From assembly GCA_918026815.1 (NCBI GenBank), contig CAKJVC010000143.1, positions 124,001 through 188,000 of the forward strand: DNA of 64,000 nt. Direction: 5' to 3'. Below the pieces are notes generated by a model. That model was not told the DNA's origin, ran no database searches, and saw nothing but the letters and a program-made list of their open reading frames with translations. Source of the DNA: Chalara sp. BL73 (taxonomy: Eukaryota; Ascomycota; Leotiomycetes; Helotiales). The position numbers and the translations under genes are program-made. This document shows positions 47,389 to 60,380 of this stretch, piece after piece (position 1 is the first letter of the stretch; every line of letters starts with the position of its first letter).

Positions 47389-50148
47389 ATGAGTTCCACG
47401 GGGATCAAGATGAATGCAAAGGCAGCTCAGTCAAATCCATCCTCGATGTCATCCAGCAACCCTTCACTTTTATTGGAAAAGTTTAATGCTAGGCGATCAA
47501 CTCCTGATTCAGAAGCACTCGCAAGTTCAGATGACGACATGGAACGACAAGAGCATCAACAACCAATCATTCCACAGCAGAAACCAACTCGAAGAGCTTC
47601 ATGGCTGAATGATACAACGCCATCGGCAGTACAGCCTCGAAAAAACTCATTTGCCAGTAGCTCCATGTCTCCAACGACATCCCACCCAAGTACACCATCT
47701 GCAGAATCAGGAAATTGGGCCAACGCTCATGGTCAGAATGGGTCTGGGATCGGTCGTGGTGCGCCGGGTGCCTTTCCTTGGGGAAGCGGAATCTGGAACA
47801 GTGAACGGAAAGATCCTCCTGCTCGTCTGACAGAGGTTTTACCTTCACCTACATCAGTGCAGCCTCCAACCTCGGCAGGGAATGGATACTTTGGCAGTGA
47901 GTCTGGAAGTCATCAACGGGACTTATCAGCAAACTCAACGATTCCATTTGCGATTCCACTCCACCCTACACCCAAGACTTACCGATCCCAGTCCTATTCA
48001 GTTGGACAACTTGAGACTGACGTGTTGTTCAACGGGTCTGCTGCGTCTACCGCCGGTGGCCCAACCAATCCCGGTCGAGGGAGGCCGCTACAACATTCAG
48101 GGCTTCAACACCGACCTTCTAGACCTAGCATGCTCAGTGAGATGTCAAACGAAGGTGGCTTGGCCAAGCTGAATGAGGTTGAGGATGACGATGATAACAG
48201 CACAAATGGTTCGAGTAATCACGGCGTACAGCTGCAATCTGCAGAAGCTCGGATCAAGCAGTTGGCTCGAGAGAATGAGATTTTGCGTCAGCAGCAATAT
48301 CAAAACACTCGGATTCGTCCTCGATCCTCTACTTCAAACGCGTTCTCTTTGAGTAGTGGATACGGTTTGCAAGATCCAGTGCCAGAAGAGTCCGAGTATG
48401 CAGTTGACGAACCTGACGAAATTAGTGAGCTCCAAGAGATTACCTCACGTGGTCTGCAACGTCGTCGCATGAGCGAGTACGGACTGGGGCAAGCTGCGCT
48501 GTCCTCGTATGCTTTGGAGAACCGCAAGTTGGAAAACGTCAAAAAGGCATACTGGCAGAGCTCTAATGGGCTTGAGAGGTTAGCCGATATTTCACAGAGT
48601 AGGCGTCATTCCTTCGCTGACGTTCCCACTCGGCATGGGTCGATCAGTTCTGCTGGAGAAGCTTTGTCGGCCCATGATGCAATGCAAGATAATATGTCTC
48701 AGAGTGAGTATCAGAGCAGGTACCAAGATGGAACAGGTTATCCAAGTAGTGATGTTAGTCATGGTGAGTCACTCTTTTTGTGCTATATTCAAACAAAGCC
48801 TTTATACTAACATGCCCGCCTCTAGCAGCCTCCTATTTTGGCAGCATTGCCTCGCAAGCAAGGGTTGCTGATCATTCTTCCGTATTCCCTTCCGGCTATT
48901 CAGCATTCGGATTAGGATTTAGTGGACGGTCTGAATCTCCACATCGAAGCTTGTATGGTGTTCCGCAACCACGACACAACCAGCTCCTGTATATGGTAAC
49001 ATTCAAGTTCTCGCGTGCCGATGTCTTCTATATTCAAGAAGGCACCGGGCTTTCTGTTAAACCGGGAGATCTAGTGATTGTGGAAGCAGACCGCGGAACA
49101 GATCTCGGCACAGTGGCAATGGCGAACGTTGACTGGGCTGCCGCTAAAGACCTTAAGGAGCACTATGCAGAGGAACATTACAAGTGGCTCATGATGTATT
49201 CCCAGGGTGCAGCAGGAACCTCGGATGGTACTGGCGCCGGATTGATGGCGGCATCAAACGGCCTTCAAGGAAGTGCTGTTGGAGGCATGGGACCTCCTAA
49301 TCAACATGGTATGCAGGAACCGAATCCTGGTGAGATCAAACCAAAGATCATTAAACGCCTGGCGCAACCCCATGAGACTCAGGCTCTACGCGACAAGGAA
49401 GGTAATGAAGCAAAGGCAAAACGCGTTTGCATGCAGAAAGTCAAGGAGCATGGCCTTCACATGGAAATCCTTGATGCTGAATTCCAGATGTAAGTCTTGA
49501 GAGTCATTTGCACGACTCCTACTAATGCCATGTGTTAGGGACTGGAAGAAGCTTACATTCTACTACTTTGCGGATGCCTATATCAATTTCAACTCACTCG
49601 TTACTGATCTGTTCAAGGTCTATAAAACTAGAATTTGGATGAGTGCGATTAATCCTGCATCATTTGCAAGTCCATCGCTAGGGCTTCAGGCGCCTTCTGG
49701 CATTGGACCAGGTGCTGTCGTGACTGGCGGTAGAAATCCGCAACCCGAAAGACGCATACAGCCAGAGCAACCTTCATCATATGGCGTTGCACAAGCCGGT
49801 CGCGGATATGCTAGTCCTTTCACACAAGGCTTTTCACCGGTCCTTGATAGAGGCGCGCCACCTAACACCTTTCAACCATCAAGCTATGCTTATGGTTACT
49901 CTCCGTTTGCAGCATCACCGCGTAATGCAGGTGTATCGCCCGGTGGATATGCACCTCTACTCGACACAACATATGGAGGCGGCTTTGCCACTCCGACCGA
50001 CTATTCAAGTCTAAGTGGGCGATTCCCCTCTCCTCATACGTCTGCTCCAAATCATGATGGTGGAGATTACAGACAGTCGAGCGCGCTAGGGACGCCTAAT
50101 GAAAACTGGATTGGTAGCTTTCAGAGCCTCTCGATGAATTCTCGCTAG
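47389..50148 (+). CDS. PSP1 C-terminal-domain protein
   Basis: 882 residues; related to yeast Psp1 and to bacterial PSP1-domain proteins, molecular role poorly known. Exons 47389-48763, 48826-49489 and 49539-50148; introns 48764-48825 and 49490-49538. The first 450 residues are Ser/Asn/Gln-rich and probably disordered, with a short coiled coil around AEARIKQLARENEILRQQQ. The PSP1 domain runs from about 512 to 725: YMVTFKFSRADVFYIQEG, VKPGDLVIVEADRGTDLGTV, RVCMQKVKEHGLHMEILDAE, and, across the last splice, DWKKLTFYYFADAYINFNSL. The tail is Gly/Ser/Tyr/Pro-rich. Disorder with this conserved core is common in fungal RNA-granule or signalling proteins, but that is only suggestive. Confidence 0.88.
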
Positions 50149-51320
50149 AAACAATTACTATACAACATCCATGGGACACGTTTGATGGCTTTTGGACTTG
50201 CGTTTGATTCCTTTAGATTAAGAATCAGATCAAGCACGATACTGCCGGTTTCTCGATAATCTCTTGAATGAACTAGAGGAGATTTTGTGCAACTCAGACT
50301 CAAGCCCTTTTTGCCTGCAAGATATATGCTCTGGTTCCCAATCTACGGCATTTCTTAGGACGGTGTAGTGTTATTTCCCGCTGGTTGGGGGTCCTATCAC
50401 AGCTCATCGAATTCACCATCTGTTTATCACTTTCGCCACGGACAATTCGTCGACTCACGACTTTTAGTCGTGCGCCAAAAGAAAATGCAAAGGTCATTTA
50501 TCTCAAAAGCTGCAGCTAGTTTTGTGATTTGCGTTGCACCTTCGCTGAACAAAAGATTGCTTGGTTTTTTTGACAGCTTATACTTCTTGTCGTATTCGTT
50601 GATTTTCTTTCTTGTTCTCATATACGGGGCTCTGGGCATTGAACATGGCGAACGCTCGTTTACTTAACGATATCACGATCTAATAGCGCATGGGTCTGGA
50701 GAATTCCTTTCGATAGATAGATATTTGCTGCACAAATTTTCGGAAGGTGTATCAGGGAAATTACTTTAAAAATGAGAAATCTGCGCTGGGAGATTGGGTA
50801 TTCATTTCGGGGGGATAGCGGAACTCCTTTCGATATGGCCGAGACATCAAAAATTGCGTTGTTTTCTCGTCACAGGTTCGGGGATTTGTATATGGAGATC
50901 ATGGATAGTTGATAATAAAGGATCGGAAATCGGAATATAATGATGATTAAAACATAGCTGATGTGAAGATGTCACAGGATTCCATGCTGTGAGAATATTT
51001 CACAGTTCTTTATCCTTTCAAGGGATTAGAGAGAGAGTCCATTGTTTCTCTACTTGAAGCCACTTTCGTAAAATCTCGTGTTCTGTTTTGACACACTCTG
51101 TCGTCCCGACAATTAGATTCATGGATTTTTGGAGTATTAGCTTAATGCTTCCGACGGTTCTAGAATAAAAACAATGAAGGTAGTAAGGTGTGGTGAGGAG
51201 CAACCTTTCTGTTTTAGATTGCTTGGGGCTGCGTGCTTTCCATAACAAGGCAAGCTGGGGACACCTCAGCATCCTCCACCTTGCATCCTCCAGATCACAA
51301 CCACCACAGGATCACCAAAA
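50149..51320. other. Intergenic spacer, PSP1 gene to repeat-bearing orphan
   Basis: 1.2 kb, no gene supported. AT-rich and probably containing the PSP1-gene 3' UTR. Confidence 0.5.
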
Positions 51321-52801
51321 ATGGCCAACGCTACCGGTAAACGCAAGCCTGGAGGTATGGGGCCTTATGCTTACCCTAGTCGTCCCTATTGTTCATACCT
51401 TTTTGCGTCTCTAGTGATGATTTTAGTAACTGATGGTTTTAAGCATCCGTTGGCGCTCAGCCAGGCTACAAGACAAAGCAGCGGAAGGTAATGGAAGAAA
51501 GGAATGGCATGGTGGTGCAGGAGGATGAGGAAGAAGACCCTAGTCTGCAGCTCTTCGTGCCGCTTGTTGCTGCGAAGGGTAGAAAGCCGGAGCCTGTGAA
51601 AAGGGTGGCGGTCGAGGAGGAGATGGAGATTGAGGAACCTCTGCTTAGGGGTCGAAAGTCAGAGCCAGTCAAGATAATGGGGCTCGAGAAAATTGATAAG
51701 GAAGTGGGCGACGAAGAAGAGGATGTGCATGCGATGACGAAGCCTACACACAAGACCAGAAAATCAGAGCCCATTAAAAAGGTTCGGCTGGAGGAATCAG
51801 AGGATGGAAAAAGAGAAGCAGCGCATCAGGAGGCTAAAAATCCTACACGCAAGAGCAGGGAATCTGCGCCTACACGTATGGTTTGTGTAACGAAAGCATA
51901 TGGCGATGACAGTGACGATGAAAGGGAAGTCGAGGGGCTTGTAAGCAAGGCGAGGCACTCGGAACCAGTAAACAATGTTCGTGACGATGAATATGAAGAG
52001 GATACAGGACGGAACGAAAGCCAGTAAGCAGATATCGTATTGCCCGAACACATGTCATTTTTAGGTAGCTTTGCTGACATCAGTGGCCAGGGACTTCTTG
52101 ACTTTGATCAAATTTGAGAAAAGGAAGAAGAAAAAAACCGTACAGGCCGACGCTGCAGTTTTGAAAATGTTTAAGGACACGTTGAGACACGGAGAGGAAA
52201 GCTTGAAGACGCAGATTAAGGATGAGAGCAATTTAGCGTAAATACTATTTCCTAACGACCCGATACAGTGGCAATGACTGAAATGAATAGGTCACGAAGA
52301 GACATCGAATTCCTCAAGGCTTTCGAGAAGGTGTTCAAGCAAGCTTCCCCATTCACCTCTGCTAAGAGCTCCGACGATGAGGACAAGGACAGATCCCAAA
52401 ACCAAGGCTTCGAGTCTATGCACCCAAAGAGCGAGAAACTTGTCAAGACCGCACTAGGTTTGATCGCTAAGTTTGAAGAGATTGAAACACATGTCACTAA
52501 TATTGACGTCGAGCAACTGCGGCATAATAGTTGGGCAGTCGAGGACGACCAGATTGTGGAATTGCTGCAAACGGGACGAGACTTTGGAATGCAGAAGTGC
52601 CAAGTTATCTTGACTGCCAAAGCTAAGGAAGATAATGTTGCTGCGGAAGAGGCAAACACAGAACGAGCTACTGTCAAGAACACGTTCTATTCAAATACGG
52701 TCTCATTGGAAGGTACTTCTGGCAATTGGGGAAAAGTAGCTAGGCAGCAGCAGAAGGCAGCTAAGAAGCTTGTTAAGGCTACTGTGGTGATGCCCATCTG
52801 A
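51321..52801 (+). CDS. Orphan protein with degenerate RKSEPVK repeats
   Basis: Family not recognised. 423 residues from four exons: 51321-51354, 51444-52023, 52091-52237 and 52291-52801; introns 51355-51443, 52024-52090 and 52238-52290. All phases close. Start MANATGKRKPGA. Residues about 40-215 contain five degenerate copies of a basic motif (GRKPEPVKRV, GRKSEPVKIM, TRKSEPIKKV, SRESAPTRMV, ARHSEPVNNV) separated by acidic spacers. Next comes a Lys-rich stretch (KFEKRKKKKTV) that could be a nuclear localisation signal. The C-terminal half is helical (RDIEFLKAFEKVFKQ, KLVKTALGLIAKFEEIETHV). No catalytic motif is visible. Likely nuclear and fast-evolving; this is inference. Confidence 0.7.
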
Positions 52802-53391
52802 TGGTACAGCTTTTCGCGATTATATTTTCATATTGCAGCCGGAGGAATTACTCATGAGTTGCTAGGATCTGGGAAGAATATTTGCCTATTATTGTAGCAT
52901 AAATATCAAAATTACAGTTAGCAGACTGTCATAGCAAGCATGGTTGAGCAGCTTCAAGAAAATTAAGATGTTCTTGTTCCACGCCCAATACGCTAGCTTC
53001 TTTGCTAAAAGATAAGTTCGCACCTTCAATGCTTGCCTTTTGAGCCTTCTTGATCTTGTTGACTTGAAGTCATCTCCTCGCCTTTGCGGAGAGTGTTGCG
53101 TGTACTGGCCGATATCTATTGTACTTTCGACGGCTGAGACTCTCGAATACCCTAGGAGATATGTAGTATACAGCAAATCAAAGAGCCAAAGCTTGTTTAC
53201 AATTTACCCTTCTTATCAAGCCCCGCTTCCCCCCCGAACCCTGCAAAGAAGGTAGTCACGTGATTTAAAATCACAGAAATCTTGGCAATCTAACTAAGCG
53301 AGATCCCACCACTCTGCAAAATTCAAATCGTAACCTCGACCAGAATTAATTCAACGACAATCGCCAATCGACAAACCCACGACCAGTCAAC
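52802..53391. promoter_or_regulatory. Upstream region of RPL15
   Basis: 590 bp. It contains a GTCACGTGATT element near 53255 and a CCCC-rich stretch; otherwise no gene. Confidence 0.4.
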
Positions 53392-54345
53392 ATGGGTGCC
53401 CTCAAATATGTGATTATGATCTGCCGTACCTGATGTGAATCTCTTGCTGACATATTCTAGGTTGAAGAGCTTCAGAAGAAGAAGCAGTCCGATGTCCTGC
53501 GCTTCCTTCTCCGTGTCCGCTGCTGGGAGGTAAGAACCTGCGAATCCTGAAAGACGGCTCCAATCGAACCCAATACTTCGAATTTGCTCCTACGAACATT
53601 TGCGAAATATTGTGGAACGTGGAATTGGACATGGACATCATTGCGATGCTCCTGCTATAACACTTGGTGAAAGTTTAAGTACTGAGAGTGTATAGCTTCG
53701 TCAATTGAACGTCATCCACCGCGCTTCCCGCCCATCTCGTCCAGATAAGGCACGCCGTCTTGGTTACAAGGCCAAGCAGGGCTATGTCATCTACCGTGTC
53801 CGTGTTCGCCGTGGGGGCCGTAAGAAGCCAGTGCCAAAGGGTGCTACATATGGTATGGGGACACTAAAAACTATGTTCGGCCTCATAGATCATGATTCAC
53901 AGCGCTGTTTTGGCCCTGCTGTGGCTTGATCTATGATATTGCCTCGAAAGCAATTGCTAACGATTCGCTTAAATTAGGCAAGCCAACCAACCAAGGAGTT
54001 AACCAACTTAAATACCAACGATCACTCAAGTCGACCGCTGAGGAGCGTGTTGGACGCCGCTGCGCCAACTTGCGTGTCTTGAACTCTTACTGGATCAACC
54101 AAGATTCGACCTACAAGTACTACGAAGTCATCCTAGTTGATCCCCAACACAAGGCCATCCGCCGTGATGCTCGCATCAACTGGATCGTTAACCCAGTCCA
54201 CAAGCACCGTGAGTCCCGTGGACTCACTGCTACGGGCAAGAAGTCTCGTGGTTTGGGCAAGGGTCACGGATTCAACAAGACTACCGCTGGCCGCAGAAAG
54301 ACATGGAAGAGACACAACACCCTCAAGCTTCAAAGATACAGATAA
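53392..54345 (+). CDS. RPL15: 60S ribosomal protein L15
   Basis: Large-subunit protein eL15, 203 residues, the normal length. Exons 53392-53409 (18 nt), 53461-53529, 53696-53852 and 53978-54345; introns 53410-53460, 53530-53695 and 53853-53977. The short first exon MGALKY joins [20 protein letters not shown]. Further hallmarks: [70 protein letters not shown] and a basic tail ending [16 protein letters not shown]. Several early introns are usual for fungal ribosomal protein genes. Confidence 0.97.
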
Positions 54346-55013
54346 ATGTCTTAGCGGGAGTTTGTTTAGTATGGTGGCAGGTTTGGCAGAGATGGTATAT
54401 TCTCGGGGTCTGCGTGGAAATACAAAAAGCATATATGCTTTGCTCATTTTATAGGCTTATGAATTGAAAGCAATTGAGCGGCAGAGTTTCGCAAGACCTG
54501 TCTCAACTGGTGACTTAAATCCTTATGATACATTTGTGCGGTAAGGATGCACATTGCTCCGTCCATGTTCTATCAAGGATTCGGACTGCATTCACCAACC
54601 GCTCGTATTTGTACCGTTTGCAGACAGGAACATGCACCCCATCTATCCTTGGCACTGTTATAACCGGGCAGCACTGCGAACATCATCATGCGCTAATACG
54701 ATAATCAGTTCCCTGTTGCACGATATGGGTCTCCTAGTAGAATATTTTTACCCCCTTTCAGTCGGCTAAGGTTTTGGGTCATGTACTATAGAAGTGTTGG
54801 CTGCCATTCCTTCCGCTGGAGCCATTCCCCACCACGCAGCTCTGGAAAGTGCTAACGAACGACGCTTCCCAACTAATCGCGAACAACTTAAGAACCACAG
54901 ACAGGCGGGCCTGACTTTCGGTCGCATAATATAATAACTACGACTTTTACTCCTCGCTTCAATGCTTCATATACGCTTCATGCGCTTTTCAACATTTGAA
55001 AGAGAGCTGTGCA
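54346..55013. promoter_or_regulatory. Spacer: RPL15 3' flank and HUL4 promoter
   Basis: 668 bp without supported genes. Confidence 0.45.
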
Positions 55014-58000
55014 ATGGCTCCCTGGACGACACGCATACTCTCACCTCACTCCCGCAACAACCCTGAAGCCAATCCTGCTGCAGGCTCCAATTCAGCTTCT
55101 CCTCTTAGACCGAGGGTTAGAATTACAGAGACAGATATCCTGGAAAATGCTTATGGAATTCCAACCCTGCCAGGGCCATCTGGAAGGGAGGGCAAGAATG
55201 GTCACGGACGGTAAGTTGACTATCTTAGCCCGCAAATATGAGTGAACTTGATATGCTTGAATAGCCAACGCTAACCAGTTTCTTCAGATCCATGAGCCAT
55301 CCCTTTCCATCTCTATTCAGTAACAAGAAGGACAAGGATATGGTGAAAAGGAAGCCAAATGTTGGTGGCTTCAACTCGGACGATGAGGGGAGCATCTCCT
55401 CATCTCTGGCGTGCCACACAGCTCACAACCCAACTACAAAACAAGTCAAGGTGGCGGATAAGGACTTGACACAAGGGCCATGTATGACATGCGATTCCGT
55501 TGTTAGGTGGCCCAAGGACCTGAAAGTCTTCAGATGTACGGTTTGCTTGACTATCAATGACCTGCAGCCTGTCTTGCTAGAAACTAAGCGTGGAGATGCC
55601 CAGAGGGCTCCGGCCAAAGTGAAAGCAGGCACATATCCAGAATTACGGTGCGCAACACCCAGAAGTCAGTTTCCCGCCTCCTTCCCTATAGTTGGAGGTA
55701 AAGGCATACTAAATCGAATATAGTTGCTCCCATCTCGATCGAAAAGACTAGAGAACTGATCGAACAATGCATCATTACATATCTCCATGGCATATTGAAG
55801 CACGATGGTTATGACAGTGGTACGTGCATCTCTTAGTGTAGCCTCGTAGATGACTAGCTTCAAGAATATAAGGTTGCGCAACATTCTATCAGTCTGCTAC
55901 CTAGTCGGTCTACTGGCATGCAATGCTTGGCCTCATGTATTTAAAGCTTTGCATTTATTCCTTGTTAGGCTCGAAATTACTCCTCCAACCTTTGTGCAAC
56001 TTGCTAAACCGACACTAGATATTTTCCAATCACCGCAGTCATTGCAAGGAAACGATATCACGGAAGGAAGACTGTTTCCGAAACTGTCTATCGACAATCG
56101 GGAGGCGTCCCAAGATACTGCGCGAAGTCCTCCAATCCATTTGTCGGAGCTCCCAAGTGATCGAGAGGATGATCCGTATATATCTCGACATATGATCCCT
56201 TCCAAGTTTAATCATGCAAAATCTGTTCCCTACTCAAAGTCATCTCCTGGAGACATTTTCGGGTCACATACGGAACAGCGGGGCCTCCAGCTTCAGTCAA
56301 CTCATGGCACGGGGCTAATTCCTAAAGAATCATATAACGAGGATATGGGTAGAAGAACCCAAGATGATTCTACACAGAGACATCGAACAGAGAGTACTAA
56401 GAATATTTTCAAGCCACTAGAGGATTATATAACTCGATGTTTCGCCTCGGTTGAGTGTATCAATAGTTCATTCAGCACTGTCCGTCCTAATGTGGGGGCC
56501 CGAACATTCAGTGAAGGACCCAGAAAGAGCGTATTTCCAAGGCCGAATGAGAGATTAGCTCGTACTGATGAAGCATTATCTGAATTAGATGCTAAGACCC
56601 TGTTGCTTGGGGATTTTGCAGAGAATGGTTCCTGGTGGACCGGAGAACGCGCAGAAGTCAGAAGCCCGGAACGATCGCGTATTTATCGGTTCACTGAGCC
56701 TTCCTCCGACAGCTCAGTCACTCTTAAATCACCACAAGTTGATTGGGCTAGACTGAACGAGTGGTACTATGCAGTGTTACATGCGGGCAAACTATGGCAG
56801 CAGAAACCACACGACCTCACTGCTTCAGATATATATTTTTTAGAGCCACCGATCGAACTTGACATGGATGATATTGAAGATCAGATACTGGAGGCGCAGG
56901 CTCGGGTACAGCGCGTGCTGCTGAAGGCTACTGAAACTCTGCTCAAAAGGCCTGGAAGACCATTGCGTGAACCGGGGGATTTGCGCTTTCTGCTAATCAT
57001 CCTTTCAAATCCTCTTCTATACCCTCCACGAACAAGTTCCGAGGCTAAAGATCGCATTGGATCGAGATCGAAGTCACGAGACACGAGATCATCTCCAGTC
57101 AAAGCAGATAAGTCCTATGTACGGAGAGAAAACCAATCCCCTTCTAACGTATATTCCAAAACTACCAGAGGCAGCTCCGGCCAGCATTCAGGCATTATCA
57201 AAAGAATACTTGGTCTGCTATCTGGGACTCCAAATGACTGCCATCATTATCTCGTATCATGGTTCGCAAGATACTCTGATAATCAATTTCAGAGGATGAC
57301 GGACCTAGTAGGGAGCTTTGTTACCTACAGACTTACAAGACAACATGGCAAGAAACCTATAGTCAGCCATGATCCTACTGCAGGTTTGGTTCCTAGTTTC
57401 AATGGACACGGACACGGCACGTCGGCGGCACTGCACGCTGCTTTAGGTGTTACCGGTGTATCCTCGAAAAAGAGGCCGGAAAACCAGCAACGTGTCATAT
57501 ATAATGATGATTGGCAAATAAAGGCTGCAGCAAGAGTTATGGCCATTTTGTTCGCTGCGAATAATAGTGGGATATCTAGAAGAAATGACACTTATCCAAC
57601 TGCAGCTTTTTTGGATGCTGAGCATAGTGTTGGCTTGGCTGCCCGGCAAAGAGCTCATAAACATGGCCAGATCTTACCAACCAGTGACTTTTACAACACC
57701 CTTCTTGACTACTCTGATTTAATTGCGGATTTCGAGAATTGGGAAGCCAAGCGTTCCAAGTTCGCTTTCTGTCAATATCCATTCTTTTTGAGCATATGGG
57801 CGAAGATACGTATCATGGAGCATGACGCGAGGCGTCAAATGGAAATAAAGGCTCGAGAAGCTTTCTTCGAAAGTATTATGACATCCAAGAACGCGACCCA
57901 ATACCTGACCTTGAAAGTAAGACGAGAATGCTTGGTTGAAGATAGTTTACGTGGCGTTAGTGAAGTTGTGGGCTCCAGCAGCGAGGATATCAAGAAAGGA

Positions 58001-59076
58001 CTACGAATCGAGTTCAAAGGCGAAGAGGGTATTGATGCTGGAGGTCTGAGGAAGGAGTGGTTCTTGCTACTTGTCCGGGAAGTCTTTAATCCAGAACATG
58101 GTTAGTCTTCGAGTATAATTATCAAATTCCTGAATTCGCTGACAAATTTTTAGGAATGTTCTCCTATGATGAAGACTCGCGATTTTGCTACTTCAATCCC
58201 AACAGCTTCGAGACTACCGATCAGTACTTTCTTGTTGGGGTTGTTCTTGGTCTGGCCATCTACAACTCCACGATTCTCGATGTTGCTCTACCACCTTTTG
58301 CCTTTCGCAAATTGCTTGCCTCTGCACCGGCTGTGATATCAGGGGCGGCATCGCATATTAAGCCAACCATGACATACTCTTTAGAGGATCTCGCAGAATA
58401 CCGACCGTCACTAGCTGCTGGTCTGCGAAAGCTTCTGGATTATCAAGGCGATGTTGAGACTACCTTTTGTCGTGACTTTGTGGCCGATGTCGAGCGCTAT
58501 GGACAGTCTATTCAGATACCACTTTGCCCAGATGGCGAGAATAAGCCGATCACAAATGCCAATAGACGAGAGTTTGTAGATTTGTATGTCAGATATCTTC
58601 TTGATACTGCAGTGGCTCGCCAGTTTGAACCTTTCAAACGAGGTTTTTTCACTGTTTGTGGTGGTAATGCACTTTCTCTTTTCCGGCCAGAAGAGATTGA
58701 GCTTCTGATTAGAGGATCTGAAGAGCCTCTCGATATTGAGTCTCTCGAAGCGGTTGCGAAGTATGAAAATTGGGGGAAGGACTTCAATCCGGAAACAGAA
58801 CCGGTTATACAATGGTTCTGGCAAACGTTCCATAACGCCAGCTCGAAAGACCAAAGGAAGCTGCTTAGCTTCATCACTGGTAGCGATCGAATTCCAGCAA
58901 TGGGAGCCACTAATCTAGTCATCAAGATATTATGCTTAGGGCTTGATTCTTCCAGATTCCCGATTGCCAGGACCTGTTTCAATATGATTTCACTGTACAG
59001 ATACTCATCACAGGATAAATTGGAATCGATGTTGTGGAGGGCGGTTAATGAGAGTGAAGGGTTTGGATTAAAATGA
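55014..59076 (+). CDS. HUL4: HECT-type E3 ubiquitin ligase, HUL4 family
   Basis: Transfers ubiquitin through a thioester on a HECT cysteine. Modelled at 1224 residues: exons 55014-55210, 55288-55664, 55724-55819, 56019-58100 and 58154-59076; introns 55211-55287, 55665-55723, 55820-56018 and 58101-58153. A CxxC...CxxC zinc ribbon lies at about 131-152 (CMTC, CTVC). The middle is partly disordered, then the HECT domain: FKGEEGIDAGGLRKEWF, FNPNSFETTDQYFLVG, NWGKDFNPETEPVIQWFW, and the catalytic Cys in ARTCFNMISLYRY (about 1192), ending EGFGLK as in the family. The 55820-56018 intron is the weak point: it is long and other acceptors exist, but this one restores the frame and removes a hydrophobic run that fits no relative. 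Intron 2 uses a GTCAGT donor. Confidence 0.88.
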
Positions 59077-59600
59077 AATAGCCTAGACAACATATTGCCT
59101 GCAGGATGGGTCTGGGTTCAGGGACTGGGAATGGCGTTGATAGCCTTGATGGCTCATTAGATTCCTTAAGGCTGGGAAAGACCGGTGCTTTGATGCAAGT
59201 GCATTGTAAATGGGACACAATAGAATTGTTCATAATGGATTCAATGAATGGCTTGACTTGCAATACTTCTAATATTCAATGCGTCGTTGTGGCACTTCTA
59301 TGTACCTATTTTATCTGCAGAGAGGATCTTAAGGTTGGTTGAGAATTTGTATTTCTTTAACTTCAACCTAACTGCACACAGGATGCACACCTGGTCTTAG
59401 CAGCATCCTCTTGCTTACACACTTGTAGGTGAAATTTAACATTCGTAGTAGTCACCTTCACAGTCCACACGAGACCAAACTGTTTTCTCTCAAAGTGAGA
59501 AGATATGTCGGCAGGCAATACTTTTACATATTTGTACAAATCTCACATCCCATTGCAATCCCATGAACATGTAGCCAACGCCGACAGATGCGCCTCTAGT
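59077..59600. other. Spacer between convergent HUL4 and mL61 genes
   Basis: 524 bp containing two 3' ends. No gene. Confidence 0.5.
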
Positions 59601-60380
59601 CTAAGACGTAGCATTCTCAACCTCCCCTCTCGCCTGGCTCAAAATATCCTTCTCCCGCTGCCTGCGCGCCTTCTCCGCGAGGCTCAGCACCCGCACCGCA
59701 TCCGACTTCGCCTTCTGCTCCTCCAGCTCCCGGATCTGCTGCAGCTCCTCCGCCGTCGGCCGCACGGGCTTCGCCTTCGTGATCTCCATCAGCTTGCCGA
59801 GGATCTCGGATTCTTGCCGGTCCTTCATGTTGATCGTCGCCGTGCGCTCGGTGGGCGCGCCCGCCACGGCTTCCGCGACGGGGCCAGTCGATGTGAGCGG
59901 GCTGGTGGTGGAGGAGACTCCTGGAGGCGTGTTGGCGGTGGCGGAGGGCGAGGCGAAGTGGATTGTTAGGGTTGAGGGGCCCGACTGGTCGGCCGTGCGT
60001 TTCACGGTCATGGGGATGGAGGGATTGTGGTATTTCAGTCGGGGGAGGATTTTGCGCCAGAAATGCCTGTGGTTTGTTAGATCAGGGTTTCGGGAGCTGG
60101 GAAAGGCGACAAACCTCGCACCTCGATGACCGCTGTCTATTCGCACAGCGAAGTCCATGTGCAGTCGGGTTACTTCGGGTGGGAGGATTGCTGCGCCGGG
60201 TCCTACCCTTATGGCGAGCAGCTGGAGATATGTCAATAGCTGTTCCAGAGATATGGCATTTGGCTTGGAGATTTAAGTACCTTCTGCGGAGGGGTATTAG
60301 CATGATTGATGATAGTCAGGTGCCGTGTAGAGTCTGCTTACTGTTCTCAGCCTCCGCATACGCTGTATTATGCTCACCAT
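59601..60380 (-). CDS. MRP49: Mitochondrial large-subunit ribosomal protein mL61 (MRP49-like)
   Basis: L51/S25/CI-B8-domain protein of the fungal mitoribosome. 203 residues. Exons 60380-60342 (39 nt), 60221-60115 and 60066-59601; introns 60222-60341 (120 nt) and 60067-60114. The first exon gives MVSIIQRMRRLRT, joining LLAIRVGPGAAILPPEVTRL; the second splice joins GHRGAR to HFWRKILPRLKYHNPSIPM. The domain covers the first about 105 residues. The C-terminal half is Thr/Ala/Pro-rich, then a charged helix rich in Glu, Lys and Arg. The 3' coding part is markedly GC-rich compared with its surroundings. Divergent from GEP3, which acts in the same organelle's ribosome assembly. Confidence 0.85.

Noticed and set aside
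59505..59969. 154-codon plus-strand Leu/Arg-rich frame
   Set aside because: Antisense to the GC-rich end of the mL61 gene.
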